DNA of 64,000 nucleotides. Origin: Anisakis pegreffii. Its lineage: Eukaryota; Nematoda; Chromadorea; Rhabditida; Anisakidae. A program made the position numbers and the translations under genes. The stretch spans positions 62,001-126,000 of the forward strand of contig JAPYMA010002492.1 of the NCBI GenBank assembly GCA_035041965.1, written 5' to 3'. Position 1 is the stretch's first letter. Each line of letters starts with the position of its first letter. Shown here in pieces: positions 1-13,376 of the stretch. The notes under the pieces are model-generated. The model was not told where the DNA came from. It saw only the letters and a list, made by a program, of their open reading frames with translations, and ran no database searches.

Positions 1-3000
1 ATCGAAATTCATCGTAGGTAGGGATTTAGCACCGAGTATGGCTTTTCACTTTATTGAATGAACGAATTCAGTTCTTACATTTAGTATTAGTTACAAGAGT
101 GTGATATTTTTATGATCACTTTTAAGGTTTTCTGTAACAATGGGAAATCTATTCATGGTTTCATTTCTCAATGATCTCAACAATTCGAACTGATCAGCTG
201 TATGCAACCAAATGACTAATAATTAGATGATGCCATCTTGAAATAATAGATAGTGCCGTCTTGAATGCAGATGAGCAAATTTGATTGCTCATTTCAGGCA
301 ACTAATTGAGAATGTTTCCGATTTTCAATGATCGTTTTTGGGTGTACGTAAATTTGGTCGAATTGCTCGCTTATATTGCAACTTTTTACGACGAGTGGAA
401 ACGCTCAAGTAATCAGTGCTGATCAGAAAGGCTCGTTTACGAGCATTTTGCAATTCACATGATTGAAAAGGACAACAAAAAAATTTTTCTACATTGAGAA
501 AAACCGCACTGTATACTTAATTAAATTTCTTAGTCGGCCAGCCACCTTTCCCAACAATCTTTTTTATGCTCTCAATAAAAGTATGTTGACGTTTTTTTCG
601 TGTTCATTTTCGTTTTCCTTCAAACAAATCTAATATTGATGGAAAAATTTGTTCACATTATTCAATGTATTGTTTTCGTTGTTGCAATTGAGTTGCGCTG
701 AATTATTTGGTGCACTTGAATTTGGTATTCTTTTGACACTCCTCAAACAGTCTTTTGCGTACCCTCATTCGTCGGTTCCACTCATTAGCTCATAGTCCTG
801 ATTCGTGGCACTCTAGAAGGCTTTCGGCTACTGAACGGTTGGATGAGTAATCTGGTTTTCGATCAGTACAATCCGAGTGCTTTTCTTGCCGCATGCCGTT
901 GATTTCTATGAAATATTCAACTGAATATGCACTTTTGTTTACTTGATTTAACGATATGTTCACATTATGAACGAACGCACACTAGACGTCATTGAGGACA
1001 GTGAAGTTTCTTGACGACGTACATCAAACCAAAAGCATTAAGGTTTCCAATTTTGAATTGTAATTTAGTTGGTGAGCTTAATTAAAATTAGTCGATGAGA
1101 ACGAGGACAGTTTCAGGAGCTCGAAGGCGTCCCAAGTGGTGCTCTGAATATTCTGAAGGCGAAGAAAATGAAAATTCAAAAAAATAACTGGCAATATATG
1201 AGAAACGCCAGTATACTTGCTCATTTCTTCTGATTCGTCAGTTTGACTATCACTATATATCACTATAGAGCACACTAAATGAGTCCACCACCAATATCAA
1301 ATTTCCGATGCATACTTTAGGATTTCTGGAATCCTTTAGCACTTGCGGAATTGATCTAGAATCTATTCTCAAAAATTGCAGAATATAAATGGGATGAAGA
1401 CTGTGCGACATGCACGATCACATGGTGAATAGAAGAACTGTTTCGTTGACCAATCATAATTTCAAAGTTTTAGACACTCGACGCACTTTTTGACAAAAGA
1501 TTCTTGATCTGTCTATCAAGATGATATATGTTCCATATTGGAAGACTGCGGAAATTCCGGACTTCTTCCATGTAAGAAAAACGAATCGCATCAGCGGCAA
1601 ACCTTTTCATGGTGTTTTTTTGTTTTCTTTAAGGAATTTCAAAATTTTTGCAATCATCCACAACATCGAATTCGACTTGTTTTACAAAATGTAAGAAAAA
1701 CAATTGGAGAATTGATTAGATTGATTGCCTCCGAAGTGATGGATTCGGACGGAAAAATGAACACCAAGGAAAAAGCAATCGGAAAAATTGGCCGCTATTA
1801 TAAATAGTCTGGAACAAACTAGTCTCGTCATAGTGGCACTAGTCCTCGTGTTCCGTAGCATGGCAAGATTCTTAAGTAATCCGAGGAAATAATACATTTT
1901 TTGTGTAGGTAGGTAGGTAGGTGAGTTCATCACCAATATGAAGACTTGAATTCTGATCAAAATTCCAGAAATATAGCTCAATGCCATATGCATTTCTAAA
2001 TGAAAAGGACTAATCCATGTTGCTATGCAAACATTCTTTATGTGTTCACTGATGAATAAATGCAATAATTGCGTTAATAGTTCCATTCTAGGAGTGCACA
2101 AAATGTAATTGAGAGACGAGAGCGGATCAAGAGTTCCGATTAAAAAATGTTAGAAATAAAAATGTTAAATTAAATGAATTCTTTCCAAGCCCTATGACGT
2201 TGTACATTTGTGAAGCCTCAACGATAGCGTTGAGCCACGCCTTTGTCTGGTTTCATTCGCTTCTGTCAGTTTTATTCCCAGAGGTTCATCTCACAGATGA
2301 TTTGCGCCTATATCCACAGTGTTCTGATGAGCACATTGGATTGTGTTCGATCATAAGAGATTGGTAAACAAAAATATTGTTAATAAGCAACTCACATGTT
2401 CATTCAAGTGAGGAGCGCTGTGGAAGGTTGTTTTCTGGATTATTATTATTGTTATTATTTGGAACCAAGGAAATGCACCATATCATTAGCTGTGCCCTCT
2501 CTGAAGAATATCTCGGCACAAGATCTGTGTTATAGCCGTTTTAAATCCACAATAACATGTCAACAAATTGTGAAGTGTTGTCATGTTTTCATATTATCTT
2601 GTTTATGTTACATATGCTTGGCGATGTTTTTTGACTTGTTGGTGTTGTTATTGTTGTTATTTTTGTTATTCGCCAAATCCAAATATTATCCGATAAAGTT
2701 TGAGCTTATATATCCGCTCGTTTCAAGTTGTTTATGCCAAATTAATCTCGTGGCTATCTGTGTTTATCCAATTTCAGATTGCAGTTTAGTCCTCCCTTCA
2801 GCTGATCATTCCTTTCACATAGCTCACCCAATAGTGACGGCCGCGTGTATCTTGTAGATAAAATGTTTTGTTAGCAAGCGATTTTATTAACCTATGGATT
2901 TTGATACATTTGAGAACTGAAGCTTATTACAAATCAGTCAAAGAAGGTCTTAAGCTATATTCTTCGATGATGTTTCGAGCCTAAAGAATTTGACACAAAA

Positions 3001-6000
3001 CTCAGTGAGGATCGTCGAATTCTTGTTCAATTGAAAGCATGTTTTTCAGCTGAAATTCCGAATTTCACGCCGACTGATTGGTTTTTCCTATTCTCTGTGC
3101 TAGTTTTCTGAACTACTTCGCTTTGCCTCACATATTCCTCATGAAATCATACGTGTGCTGCGGAAGAGAATAATTTTCTGCGGCATTGTTCACATTTACA
3201 TTCGGAATAATTGTTTGTATCAAAGTCATTTTTCTCTGATAGTGAAACAATGCGAGAATTGTCATCATTAAGTGTTCATTGCATACTAAACATATCGCCT
3301 TCACCTTAAACACCATCGGATTTGCAATTTGAAATCGCCATCAACACAATTAGATTGTCCTAATTGTTGCATTCATTCAGGGATTCCAATTGATTTGAGG
3401 GCAAATCATTTCGATTCGAAATTAGAAAATCTCTTAAAACCAGATTACAAATTAGCATCTTTTAACATTTGTGAATATCTTCAGAACTCTTCCAATGTTA
3501 TTGCTGTTGTTATTGTTGAATGTTGGCTGATGCAGTTGCTCTTCATTTGATGTGATGTATTGACGAAACAAAATTAGATAAATAGATAAATCACTCAATC
3601 AATTACTGATGTCATATTTATTTTTTTATGTTTATCACCTTCATTAACATCAGCAGCAACATCAACACCAGCACAAGTGTTCAATCTCGCAAAACATTTT
3701 CAATTCCTCCTATTTTTTTTTCTTCGAATGGCGATCGTTTAGGTAGACATTTATGTTTTTACACACCTTCCATCACACGTCTTCGCTTGTTTTCGCACAT
3801 TCTTGGCGTGTTTTGTTTTAATTTTTTAAATTTCTGTTTGAAATGTTCGGCGTTAGAACCGTGTAAAAATATCCTCCGGCTACATGATTTGCATCATTTT
3901 TAACTGAAAAAGTGAATAAATTGAGTACTTGTTCCATTGCTGAAGTTATTTTGACACCGATTTGGCCACTTGCGATCGAGCAGCGAGATATTTTGAGGAA
4001 TATTTTCGTCAGTTCTAGATTGATGCATGCTTTTTTGCACTCGTCAGTGATGAACTAATTTTGCACGCTTAAATTTTTATTGCTGTAAATTGTTTGTTAG
4101 CTACCACAAAAAAATGCCCAACTGCACTCACTCAACGCTTCTCAGCAATGTTCACAGCAACGTTCGCCCATATGTTCGATATTTTTCGGCTGTTCGAAAT
4201 CAGTTTGTTGCTGTTTTTTTAGCGATTTTTCTTCTCATTTAACAAGTTGAGCTGTCAAAAGAAATAACAACAACGTTCATTTGGAATCGAAAATGAGAGA
4301 AAAATTTGGAAAGAGTTAAAATTTTCAATTGCAAGCATTATTGGCTGTAGAAATGGTCGTTTCCGACCTCAGTTACCCATCGATAAAGATTCTTAATTCG
4401 AAGAACGTAAAGCGTACTCAAGAACTTCTCATTACATTATTAGTGTTGTTGTTTCGATGAGGTATGATTCCGCCAGAAATATATCTCAGTGGAAGCCTTG
4501 ATTTATACCCTTTCCAAGTTAATGATCTTGTTTTTCTCTCAAATAAGGTTTCTCACCTTTGTAAGTGGAAGGTGTTTAAGTTGTCTGTTACAAAGTATGA
4601 GAATTTCGAAGTGTCAAGAGAATTCCGCACATTCAGAGTCAGTTCTGTTTATTATCGTTCCAACAAGCCAGTTCATATGGCCTCAAATGAAAGGGCAGTT
4701 CAACGTTCTTCTCAAGAATTCTGAAGTGCTCCTTTATTTGAGGCCATATGAAGATGAAAAGTAGATCACCACCGCGGTTAGATCAAAACTATAGCAGAAT
4801 GATCGTGTAATCATCGCATAAACGCAGATTTTGAGGAACCGATAATTTACTTGCTCAAAGGAACTTGAATTGAACTTAATTCACGACAGTGTTCCTGTAT
4901 GTCTCCTAACCATTTGCCAGGCTATATTATATCTAATTCTTTTATGTCATTGATGTTCTATGAGACATTTATCCGTCTTGAGTAACTTGACAGAGTTGCT
5001 TGTCACATGTTGTAATTTACGTTTCAGAAAACGATCAGTTTGATTACAGTCATAAAAATTTTTCGTGGAACCACTGTAAGTTATAGGAAAAAATGCTGAA
5101 AGCAGAATTCATCTTTATAGTCAATAAAACTTGTTGCAATGCCTAGTTATGACAAGAATAGTCGATGTAAACAATGAAGTGAGTCAAGTCAGTGGAACGC
5201 AGTAAATACTTCAAAATCTAATCCGCAATTTCAAAGTTTTTACTGACAACAATTTCATGAATCATATTTTTATAAGATGTTGCTTCCGTCTGAAGTGTTA
5301 TTTTATTGAGAGATTATGCAACTCTAAATCGCTTTACACGTCTACGCAACTGCTATATCATATCTAGTCATTAGCAAATAATCGCATGCTCAGTAGGAAT
5401 GTTTAAATAAAACTGATTGATTTAGAAAAACGCTTCGTGAGCAGTCAACATTTTGCAATGCTACAAATGAGCCATCATTATAAATGACGCAGTCAGCTGT
5501 CACAATCAGCTTGAAATCAATTTTGAGAAATTCCACCGAAAAAAAGCCACGAGAAACACAAAATGACAAAGCAAATCACTTAGTACACATTGTCATTCGT
5601 CCTAAACAACTCTGTTTATTGATAGTGTGCATTTATGATGCCATTTCGAAGTTTTTTCTATGGAGTTGGGGAATTTTCAAAATGTTTGAATGATTTTCGG
5701 TCGTTTACGTCTGGAAAGAATGTGTGTGTATATCGCATATTCACTTGCACTTAGACTTCCTGAACGACTGACACCATGTGCGGAAACGTTTCAGGGTGTT
5801 GGCTAAACAGTGGCCCAGAATAGAAGCGCTGATAGAATGAACGCGAAAAGTGCCTCGTAATTATGGCTTTCTTGTCGGAAAGCAATGATTTTCATAGAGT
5901 ATAGATGTCAAGCTCAGTCTCTGACAGCTAAACACGCTCTCAGTCTGTTCAATTCAATGATTTCCAAACAAAAAAGTGCCAATTTAGAGCAAATGAATCC

Positions 6001-8857
6001 TTTTTCAAACGTATTATTTGATTAATGAAGAAGTTACTTTGATTAATGACAACTCGTAAAAGTTCGAAAGTTATTCAAAGAATCTCGAAAAAAATGAATT
6101 TTTGCTGAATTGTCGAAAATGCGATGAACGTCTTGCTGAATAAACGCCCAGAATTCTTTCCAGCTGCTCTTGTTGGGCCCCATCTGATAAATTGAAATTT
6201 TTGTGGGCTCTTTTTTAATAAATTCAGCAATATGGTTATTAATTGCCAGCTGGCTACGTCGGCTATTTCAGGATTTGGTAACCAAGTGAAAATGACCTGC
6301 TTTAGTTTGCTGTGAAAAAGAATGCTCTTATTGTTTCAGATCAGATGAGGCAATTTTGAATTCGACTTCAATTTTGAGTTCAAAACCAGGCGAAATACCC
6401 CACTGAACAATTGAAGTGTTCTTTTAAAAATGTCCTCATAATTCGATGATGACAATGCCATATCACTGCATCATTTGTGTGTTTGTGTGTGTGTTGGTCT
6501 GGTCGTTTATGCATATCCAAAACCATTTCTATTTTCATTCCATCGAAATGCTCACCAAACACTCGCATAACAATAAGCATATGCAAAACATTTCGAAGAA
6601 TTTCATCCTGTGCAGATTTTTTCTGTTTGCTCTATGAATAATCTTTGCTGATGCGGTGATTAGTTTTATGATTACTCGTTAAAACCTGATTTCGGTATAT
6701 TGCTCACTTTTTGCTGTCTTTTAAAAAAATGCCTCAAATGCCGTATCTTGCTTAGTTTGTTACAAATCACAAGTTACAAGAGAACAATCTGTCGTAACGT
6801 TTAATCGAAAATACAACAAAATTGACAAAAAGCAACAAAATGTCAATAAACAAATGAAATATAAGCGATCACACATACTCTCTACAAAGTTCTAATTGTA
6901 AGCTATTGCTCACTGTGTGATGCGATTTCGAGAATTTCATCCACTCCAAATGCATCACGCATAATAATCCATCTACCTTTCAACAATTTAATCAATTCAA
7001 TGAAAAATAAGCATTTTAGCAAGGTAAACACCCTGGCTTGCTGTTCTCCCCACAACACAACAGCCACAATGTTGGTGTCGCTCATTAATTTCGTTGTTTT
7101 CCATCAGCATTCCACAAATTCCACATTAAACCGATCATAAATTATATTTTCACATTCACAAATCTCTTCAGAACATGAGACATGCATTCGGTCTGAACGT
7201 TTTTTTGCATTCATTTTTAATAACCCTTTTGAAAACTGAACGAGATTCTCATTTCACTGCTCCTCGCACGTTTCTTGCACTGCAACATTAAACGATCGCC
7301 AATAATGACGAGTCGTCCTGGTCGTTTCAGAGAGAAATTACTGCTGCTGTTTGCATTTTGGAACAACAACAACAACAACACCACCAGAAAAAAGCCCCGC
7401 ACAGAAATTGATCGAATTTTCCCTCTGGAAAAATCGATTCATCATTCGAAGTTTCCGTCTGCGGCATTACTCTATCTATTATTTTCGTCGTCACCAGCTG
7501 TGTCGCTCGTTCGCTAGCGTCTGCTGCTGTATTCGTTGAACAGTTGTACAAATAAGTGCTGCCACAACAAACTGAAAGCCTAAGCAAGCTGCTTGCAGTG
7601 AACAACCTCAAGTAAACATTTCAATTGATTTCGCTGAAATTCAAGCGACAGTCTAGTGATGACGATAGTTGCTTATCGGCAGATATTGATGAATATTCGT
7701 GGTGTGAGGAACCTGGAACTTCCCTCTTCAACTGGAACGTTGACATTGAACTTGAAAAACATCGAAATTGCACTTTATCCAATAGAAAATCTCAATCTCT
7801 GAAAAGAGCATCGTTTGACTGTAGTCTTTCGTTTGATCTCTTCGAAAAGATACATTTGAAAGTTTACAGATACGATTCTTGAATCGTGTGTGGATTGGTG
7901 CTGATTCCGTGTCTGGAGCGTGTTATGATGACATAAATTCCGTCGATTTCACTTAAAAAAGTTTCAATTTCTATTCTCACAACTGTTTTCTATCACCAAC
8001 GAGCTCCACTAATCCGGAGTAAGCTGTGTAATAAAGGTGAGTGATACGGCTAAAAAATTTTGGTCATTTTATTGTTGTTGACTAACAAACGCGAGAATAT
8101 TTTATTCGGAACGTTGATTCAAGAGCCTATTCCGAGTAAATTTGGAAATAGAGTTAAGGTTGAAGAGCTGAATCTGCAGATGATATCAAGGCAATGAGAA
8201 TGTGAATCAATAGAAGGTGATTCCCATGGGAAACCTTCTCGAAAATCTGAAAACATTGATCCAACGCTGTTTCATCAACGCATTTGAGATTAGAGAACGT
8301 GCATGCTTTGAGTGTTCATGCAATTATAAATAACCACTCATGAAAACATGAACACATTCTATAGTAAGGTCATTGTGCTAGATGATTGCTTGTCAATAAG
8401 GTGTTTGATTTGTTGACGATTCGAAGATAAGATTCGAGAACGAATCGGAATGAGGAGAATATTTCTGAAAGTCATGAATTAGCAGTTGTTTTGCAGTCAG
8501 TCGCTGATCAAGCACTAAATATGTACTGAACGATGTTTTATCTAAATGACAAATTGCTCATCATCATCATCATCATAATATTTCTTCAAATTAAATTGCT
8601 CATTGCCAATTTTTCATGATGACCTTATCCTGTGACTGTGAATACTTTTCGATTATTGTTGATATTCTGAAAACTACTAGAATTATGATTGTTGTGAACG
8701 GAATTCATTAGGAATTTCAGCTATTCAACTAGTATTCTGAATACGATTAAAATAATTTTAGTGATGGAAGTGATGAGGTGTTAGGGGATATATTATTAGA
8801 GATATACCAAAGTTTAAATTCAACTTTAGTATCTCACTGAATTTCATTTCATTTCAG
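1..8857. other. Long stretch without a convincing protein gene
   Basis: I found no chain of open exons with matching splice phases here on either strand. The longest open frames are AT-rich or built from TTG/TTA runs and resemble no family I know. Visible structure is limited to microsatellites: four TAGG units at 1906-1921, a TG-rich run at 6475-6495, an AAC run at about 7362-7381 and an ATC run at about 8562-8576. A good donor (AAAG followed by GTGAGT) sits at 8036/8037 and an acceptor (TTTCAG) ends at 8857, so the sequence just before 8037 is probably a 5' UTR exon of the secreted-protein gene that follows. The remainder looks intergenic, or is the intron of a gene lying to the left. Confidence 0.5.
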
Positions 8858-8949
8858 GGATCAGCAAGATCTGTGAGGATTCTGCGTGATTCTCGAGAGT
8901 GTGTTCGTGGATTTTCTGGATTTGGGCACAAAAGCAAAAAACCAATTCA

Positions 8950-11900
8950 ATGCAGCAGCTATCATTATTCTCTTCGTCTACTTCATCAATTATTCATCCC
9001 TTACGGCTCAGTTTGCTAATCGCCTTAGTGTTAATAGCCGGTTGTTGTTGTACGCACCATCGGAAACACAGTCGATATTATCCGCGAAGATATGAGCTGA
9101 CGTTATCCGTTAGGAATCATAACGTTACGGACGCTAAATTCTTTCGTCTTGTTGGCGTTGGTCATACTGCAGATTTTTATGTGGCACCTGGTGATGTGTT
9201 CACAAAGACTTATCAGGTTTTTTCACAAAAATCTTATTTCAACTTCATATCCTCCTTTTCAACCATTTTCAAACTGTTATCCAAAGCATTTTCATGATTT
9301 GATACCTTGTTTCATAAACATGATCACTTGTCATTTCGCCTTTGACCAGTATCTTTTCAACGATCAAAACTCCCGAAAATGGAACGATTGAATTTTTCTG
9401 AAAGAGAACATTACTATTTCGCGATAATTACTGTGTAATAATTCTGCTCATGGTAAGAAAAAAGCGGAGGACGTAATTTGTTTTTGTAGGTGCGCCGAAA
9501 AGGCTACTGGACACTGTTCGTAGAGTTTCCAGGTGATCGCTATTCAAAATCGCCACGAAAAGTGATTTCTCGAGATTCGTACAGTCATTGGGTGCGTTTA
9601 GCTTTCCACTTCAAATCTAAACTCTTGTGGAATTCTCTCGATTATTCATTGATCTTGTGAGAAAATGTCACTCTGATTATCGTTTTTTTGCGTGAAATCG
9701 ATGTTTTCAGTGGAATATTACACATTCTTTTCACTTGTAATCAATCATCACAACGAATCTTGTTTTCCAATTTTTCTGGTGTTGAAGCGAAATTGCGCCT
9801 TCCTCTCTTCAAATCTTCTACTAGCAAAGCTTAAAATCGATTAATCCTCTATTACGTGCATTTGAACTTTTCACGTTACTATCGAGAATTTTCCGTTGTT
9901 TTTCAAGAATGAACTCTGACTCTTGTCATCAAAATTGAATTCGTGAGGCACTAATGGAATAATGATATGTAAACAGAGTGGGAAAATTTCATTGAAATGG
10001 AATGAAAACGATAAAATGATAGAGATAATCAATCAGCTGGTGAACGCAGGAATTGTACTTATAAATGACTGAATGAATTGTACAGGCGATTCAAACGCTC
10101 GATTCATAATAGCACTAGTAATCAAGCAAACTAGTAATGACAAACATGATCAGTGATGGAAATTCACTGTTGAATCGTCAGAAGTTCTAAACGATGCAAT
10201 GAAAGTATTCATGATACAATTTTCGGTATTGGATAGCCAAAAAATGCGAAGGCAATTAAGCATCAACCAGGAAAACGAAACGTTTTCCTTGTACACTTCA
10301 ACGAATATGTTTGAAACAGCAACAGTATGGGATGGTTTCAGTAGAATGTGCTAAATGAAAGAATCACCTTGGAAATTTCATTGCTTTACATTAACAAATG
10401 AACGATGTGTTGACGCAATAGCAGTTATTTCTCATACTCTAATGAAATGTTTCGCTCAGTTTTGGAGCTCGTCAAAAATTGCCATTTCAGATAATGGAAG
10501 TTTATTACTATCCAGGCGCTGTGGGTTTCACCGATTGGCATCGAGCTTACGGTGATATAATTCGGAGCAATCTGGTTTGATATCCACTCGGTGAGTTATT
10601 CTGCGCCATTTTCCCGTTCATTGCATTGTGGTGCTAACATAAAATCATAAATTGGTCAAAAGTCATCGATCATATTCTCAATTTTGCTTGATAAATGTTC
10701 ACAACATGCAACATGTACAATCATTAAAATTTGAATATGTTAATTTCCATGAATCCAATCTAAATGTTAAGTGTGCACATAAGCTTAAGTGCGAATCTCC
10801 TTAACAGATACATATAAATACACGAATGTGTTGGATCAAGCGTAGTTGAAACACATGAAACATATGATGTGGCATACCAAATCATCAATTGCATGATATC
10901 TATTAGTGTGCTCAGTGATGGGTTGATCAAGTGTTGATGGGTAATCGACACATTTGCATAACGATCAATTTGATGGAACGACCGAATGCATGATTCGAGG
11001 CCATAGGGATTTGAGATTGATTTATGACTTTTATTGCTTTGGTCTAAAGATAAGCCGTAATTTTTCGACTTGTTGACGCAATCTTTCATAATTGTGATAT
11101 TTCTATGCGTCGTGTATATTTCGGTTTTGATGTCATTTTTCCCAGTGTCTGAGCTTTATAATATCATGATATTCGTTCAAGAAACCAGAAGGGTATCATA
11201 GATATGTTAGCGGTATTTGTGAAAACTAAAGTGATATTCAAATACGCAACCGCTCATAGAAGCTGCTTAGAGCTGCAAGAGGAATTCGGTTGTGGATTAT
11301 GAATAGTATGCATAAAAAGCTATTTTCATTCATTTGCGTTAGCTAAATGACTAAAAGATATCTAAAAGTTATGACTGTGGCACCATCAAGTGATTATTGG
11401 AGATGTTCTCAGGAGGATATGAGGATTGTGGAAATTCTTCAGCAAGTAATAATCGTTCCTTGGATGAGCACTATGAAATTGCGTGTTGATCCATTTGAAC
11501 TTAACAGATTTTCACATAGACTTGAGCAAAATAAATCCGGAGTGCAAACAATTTAGTATTTCAAATCACTCAATTATTACTTTTAACTTATCAAATTACA
11601 TCTTTTCAATGAATATTTCATATCTTAGAGTTATAAGTTCAGAACGATTTGTTGAATTGGGGATATTGAGAAATATTCCAAAGTAAATCATAGCTTGCAT
11701 GCGGCACTATAGTGTGATACAATAGTCATTTTATATAGATCATTACGGAAAATTGAATCGTATCAGCATACGATTTTTGAGGATAAATATTTGAAGGCCT
11801 CAACTCCAATTCAGTCGACAAAAACCTTGCATCCAATATCAAGCTATCAAGCAATAACCTCAATTTTGAGAAACTCTTGCTTATGATTTGCTTCGAGCAT

Positions 11901-13376
11901 GTAATTATAAACTGATGGGCGCTTTCAACTTGAATTCGATGCACTTTTTTGACATTCATCATCAGACTATAAACTATAAGATCAGTAGCTTTGAACGTCA
12001 AAAGCAAATCATCATGGTATCAGAAATCTGAACAATCACAGAAGAACTCTAGTTATCCCATGTGGAATGAGATGGGAATCTCGAAATATAAATTTTAATA
12101 GAGCTTTGAGAAAAAACCATTGAAACGCAGAGCATGGTTTCATGGGATTTACCAACTGAATCATAAAATGGAAACGTTTCAACGTTAGAAATGATCTGTT
12201 TTTTCGGTTGGTTCGGTTTTTTTGAGAAGTCCATATCGAAATTAAGATCAATACAAACCAGTTCGGTTTGAATGCGCGATATTTTTCACTTTTTATTACT
12301 TTTATCGCTATCAAGCAAGCATTCATTTTCTGATAACCACGCAGATTTGCAGTGCCGTTCCAAATAAAATGAATCGCCAAAATAGATTAATTCGATTGAA
12401 AACATGCGAGAAAATGACCAAAAAAACAGCTGCCGCAACGAAAAATATTCGGTGTGTTCCCCTAAGAAACCAACCCATACACTTTATCAACGTCATCTTT
12501 GCGCTAAGTGATAAATGAGACCACTTTCAGAGTCATTTGATCATTTTTCCCATCGATAGAATGTCTCGAAAGAGATTTATGGGCTGCTTCTGAGTCGAAA
12601 AAACCGTTATTTCATCTTGATTCATGTTTGAAATTGGCAATGACATTGAAAATGTATGAAAAAGTCTCCTCTTATCGTGGCATGCGTTTGTGGCTGCACG
12701 CGAAAAAATTCATTTGTCTGAACAATATTCTCGAAATTGTCACTTCCAAACGAAAAACATTCAAACAGATGACTGAGAATTAATTCCCTCAAATCTATCG
12801 GCGAAAACAATTCATCACTGGGTACGAGAACGAAAGCATGGGTGCGGAAAAATTCAACATTAATGTTCCAGAAATCTGCTAACAGCTTCGCATATGATAC
12901 TGATAAAAATACTTTCAAAATGCTTATGAAATGAATGTTGAGTGTTTAAATTTGTTCGCATTAACTGCTCCAAATTTCGGCAATACATAATACATCCATC
13001 TTCAAGCGAATTGAGCGAATATTTCTTCACAATTTGCATGCTCGATGCTGATTATTGTGATGTTCAAATTCGGATATTGCAATACTTTAAAACGAATTTC
13101 ATAATCTATTCTCTTGATTTCGAGTCATTTGCTTTGTCTAAACCACAAAAAACAAGGAAGCCACCTAGGGGACTCGAACCCCTGACCCTCAGATTAAAAG
13201 TCTGATGCTCTACCGACTGAGCTAAGGTGGCTCACATGTAACCGTATAGTAAAACTTGTCATTAATTTTCTCCTTGATCTAATCGATTGATATTTTACGG
13301 TAATATTTCAGGACGGAGCGAACAATCGTCTCAGTCGAGCGCTTCCACAAGCCCGAACTCGAACCCTGGAGTTTAA
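8950..13376 (+). CDS. Small secreted nematode protein, four exons, unknown function
   Basis: Coding exons: 8950-9216, 9490-9591, 10491-10551 (or to 10590) and 13312-13376; all junction phases agree. The start is the first ATG after the acceptor at 8857, with an in-frame TGA upstream at about 8888. The product is about 164 aa. Residues 15-34 form a Leu/Ile/Val-rich signal peptide ending in a Cys run. A basic segment (HHRKHSRYYPRRYEL) follows, then a compact domain with the stretches NHNVTDAKFF, YVAPGDVF and GYWTLFVEFPGDRY, and a Ser-rich tail ending SNPGV. One N-glycosylation sequon (NVT) is visible. I do not recognise the family; it may be nematode-specific. Exon 3 has two donors 39 nt apart in the same phase, and the longer form carries an in-frame TGA at 10578-10580 that would give a 152-aa product ending SNLV. 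A 5' UTR intron (8037-8857) is likely. Confidence 0.68.
13147..13152 (-). terminator. Pol III terminator of tRNA-Lys
   Basis: Six consecutive T on the minus strand, beginning eight bases after the tRNA 3' end; T runs of four or more terminate RNA polymerase III. Confidence 0.85.
13160..13231 (-). tRNA. tRNA-Lys (UUU anticodon)
   Basis: On the minus strand the 72 bases fold as a complete cloverleaf. The acceptor stem GCCACCT pairs with AGGTGGC, the D arm reads GCTCAGTCGGTAGAGC, the anticodon stem TCAGA/TCTGA encloses loop CTTTTAA with anticodon TTT, and the T arm AGGGG-TTCGAGT-CCCCT is perfect. Both internal Pol III promoter boxes are intact. CCA is not encoded, as expected in a eukaryote, and there is no intron. 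The gene lies antisense within the last intron of the secreted-protein gene. A run of six T follows eight bases after its 3' end. Confidence 0.98.

Noticed and set aside
1682..2101. A 139-codon frame on the minus strand
   Set aside because: No recognisable domain, repeat-rich at its centre (TAGG units), and no supporting signals; expected by chance at this length.
2396..2857. A 153-codon ATG-started frame with a Leu-rich membrane-like stretch
   Set aside because: The hydrophobic run comes from TTG/TTA simple repeats, no family resemblance was seen, and flanking splice signals or partner exons are absent.
12942..13205. Plus-strand frame crossing the tRNA gene
   Set aside because: Its C-terminal third is simply the antisense of tRNA-Lys.
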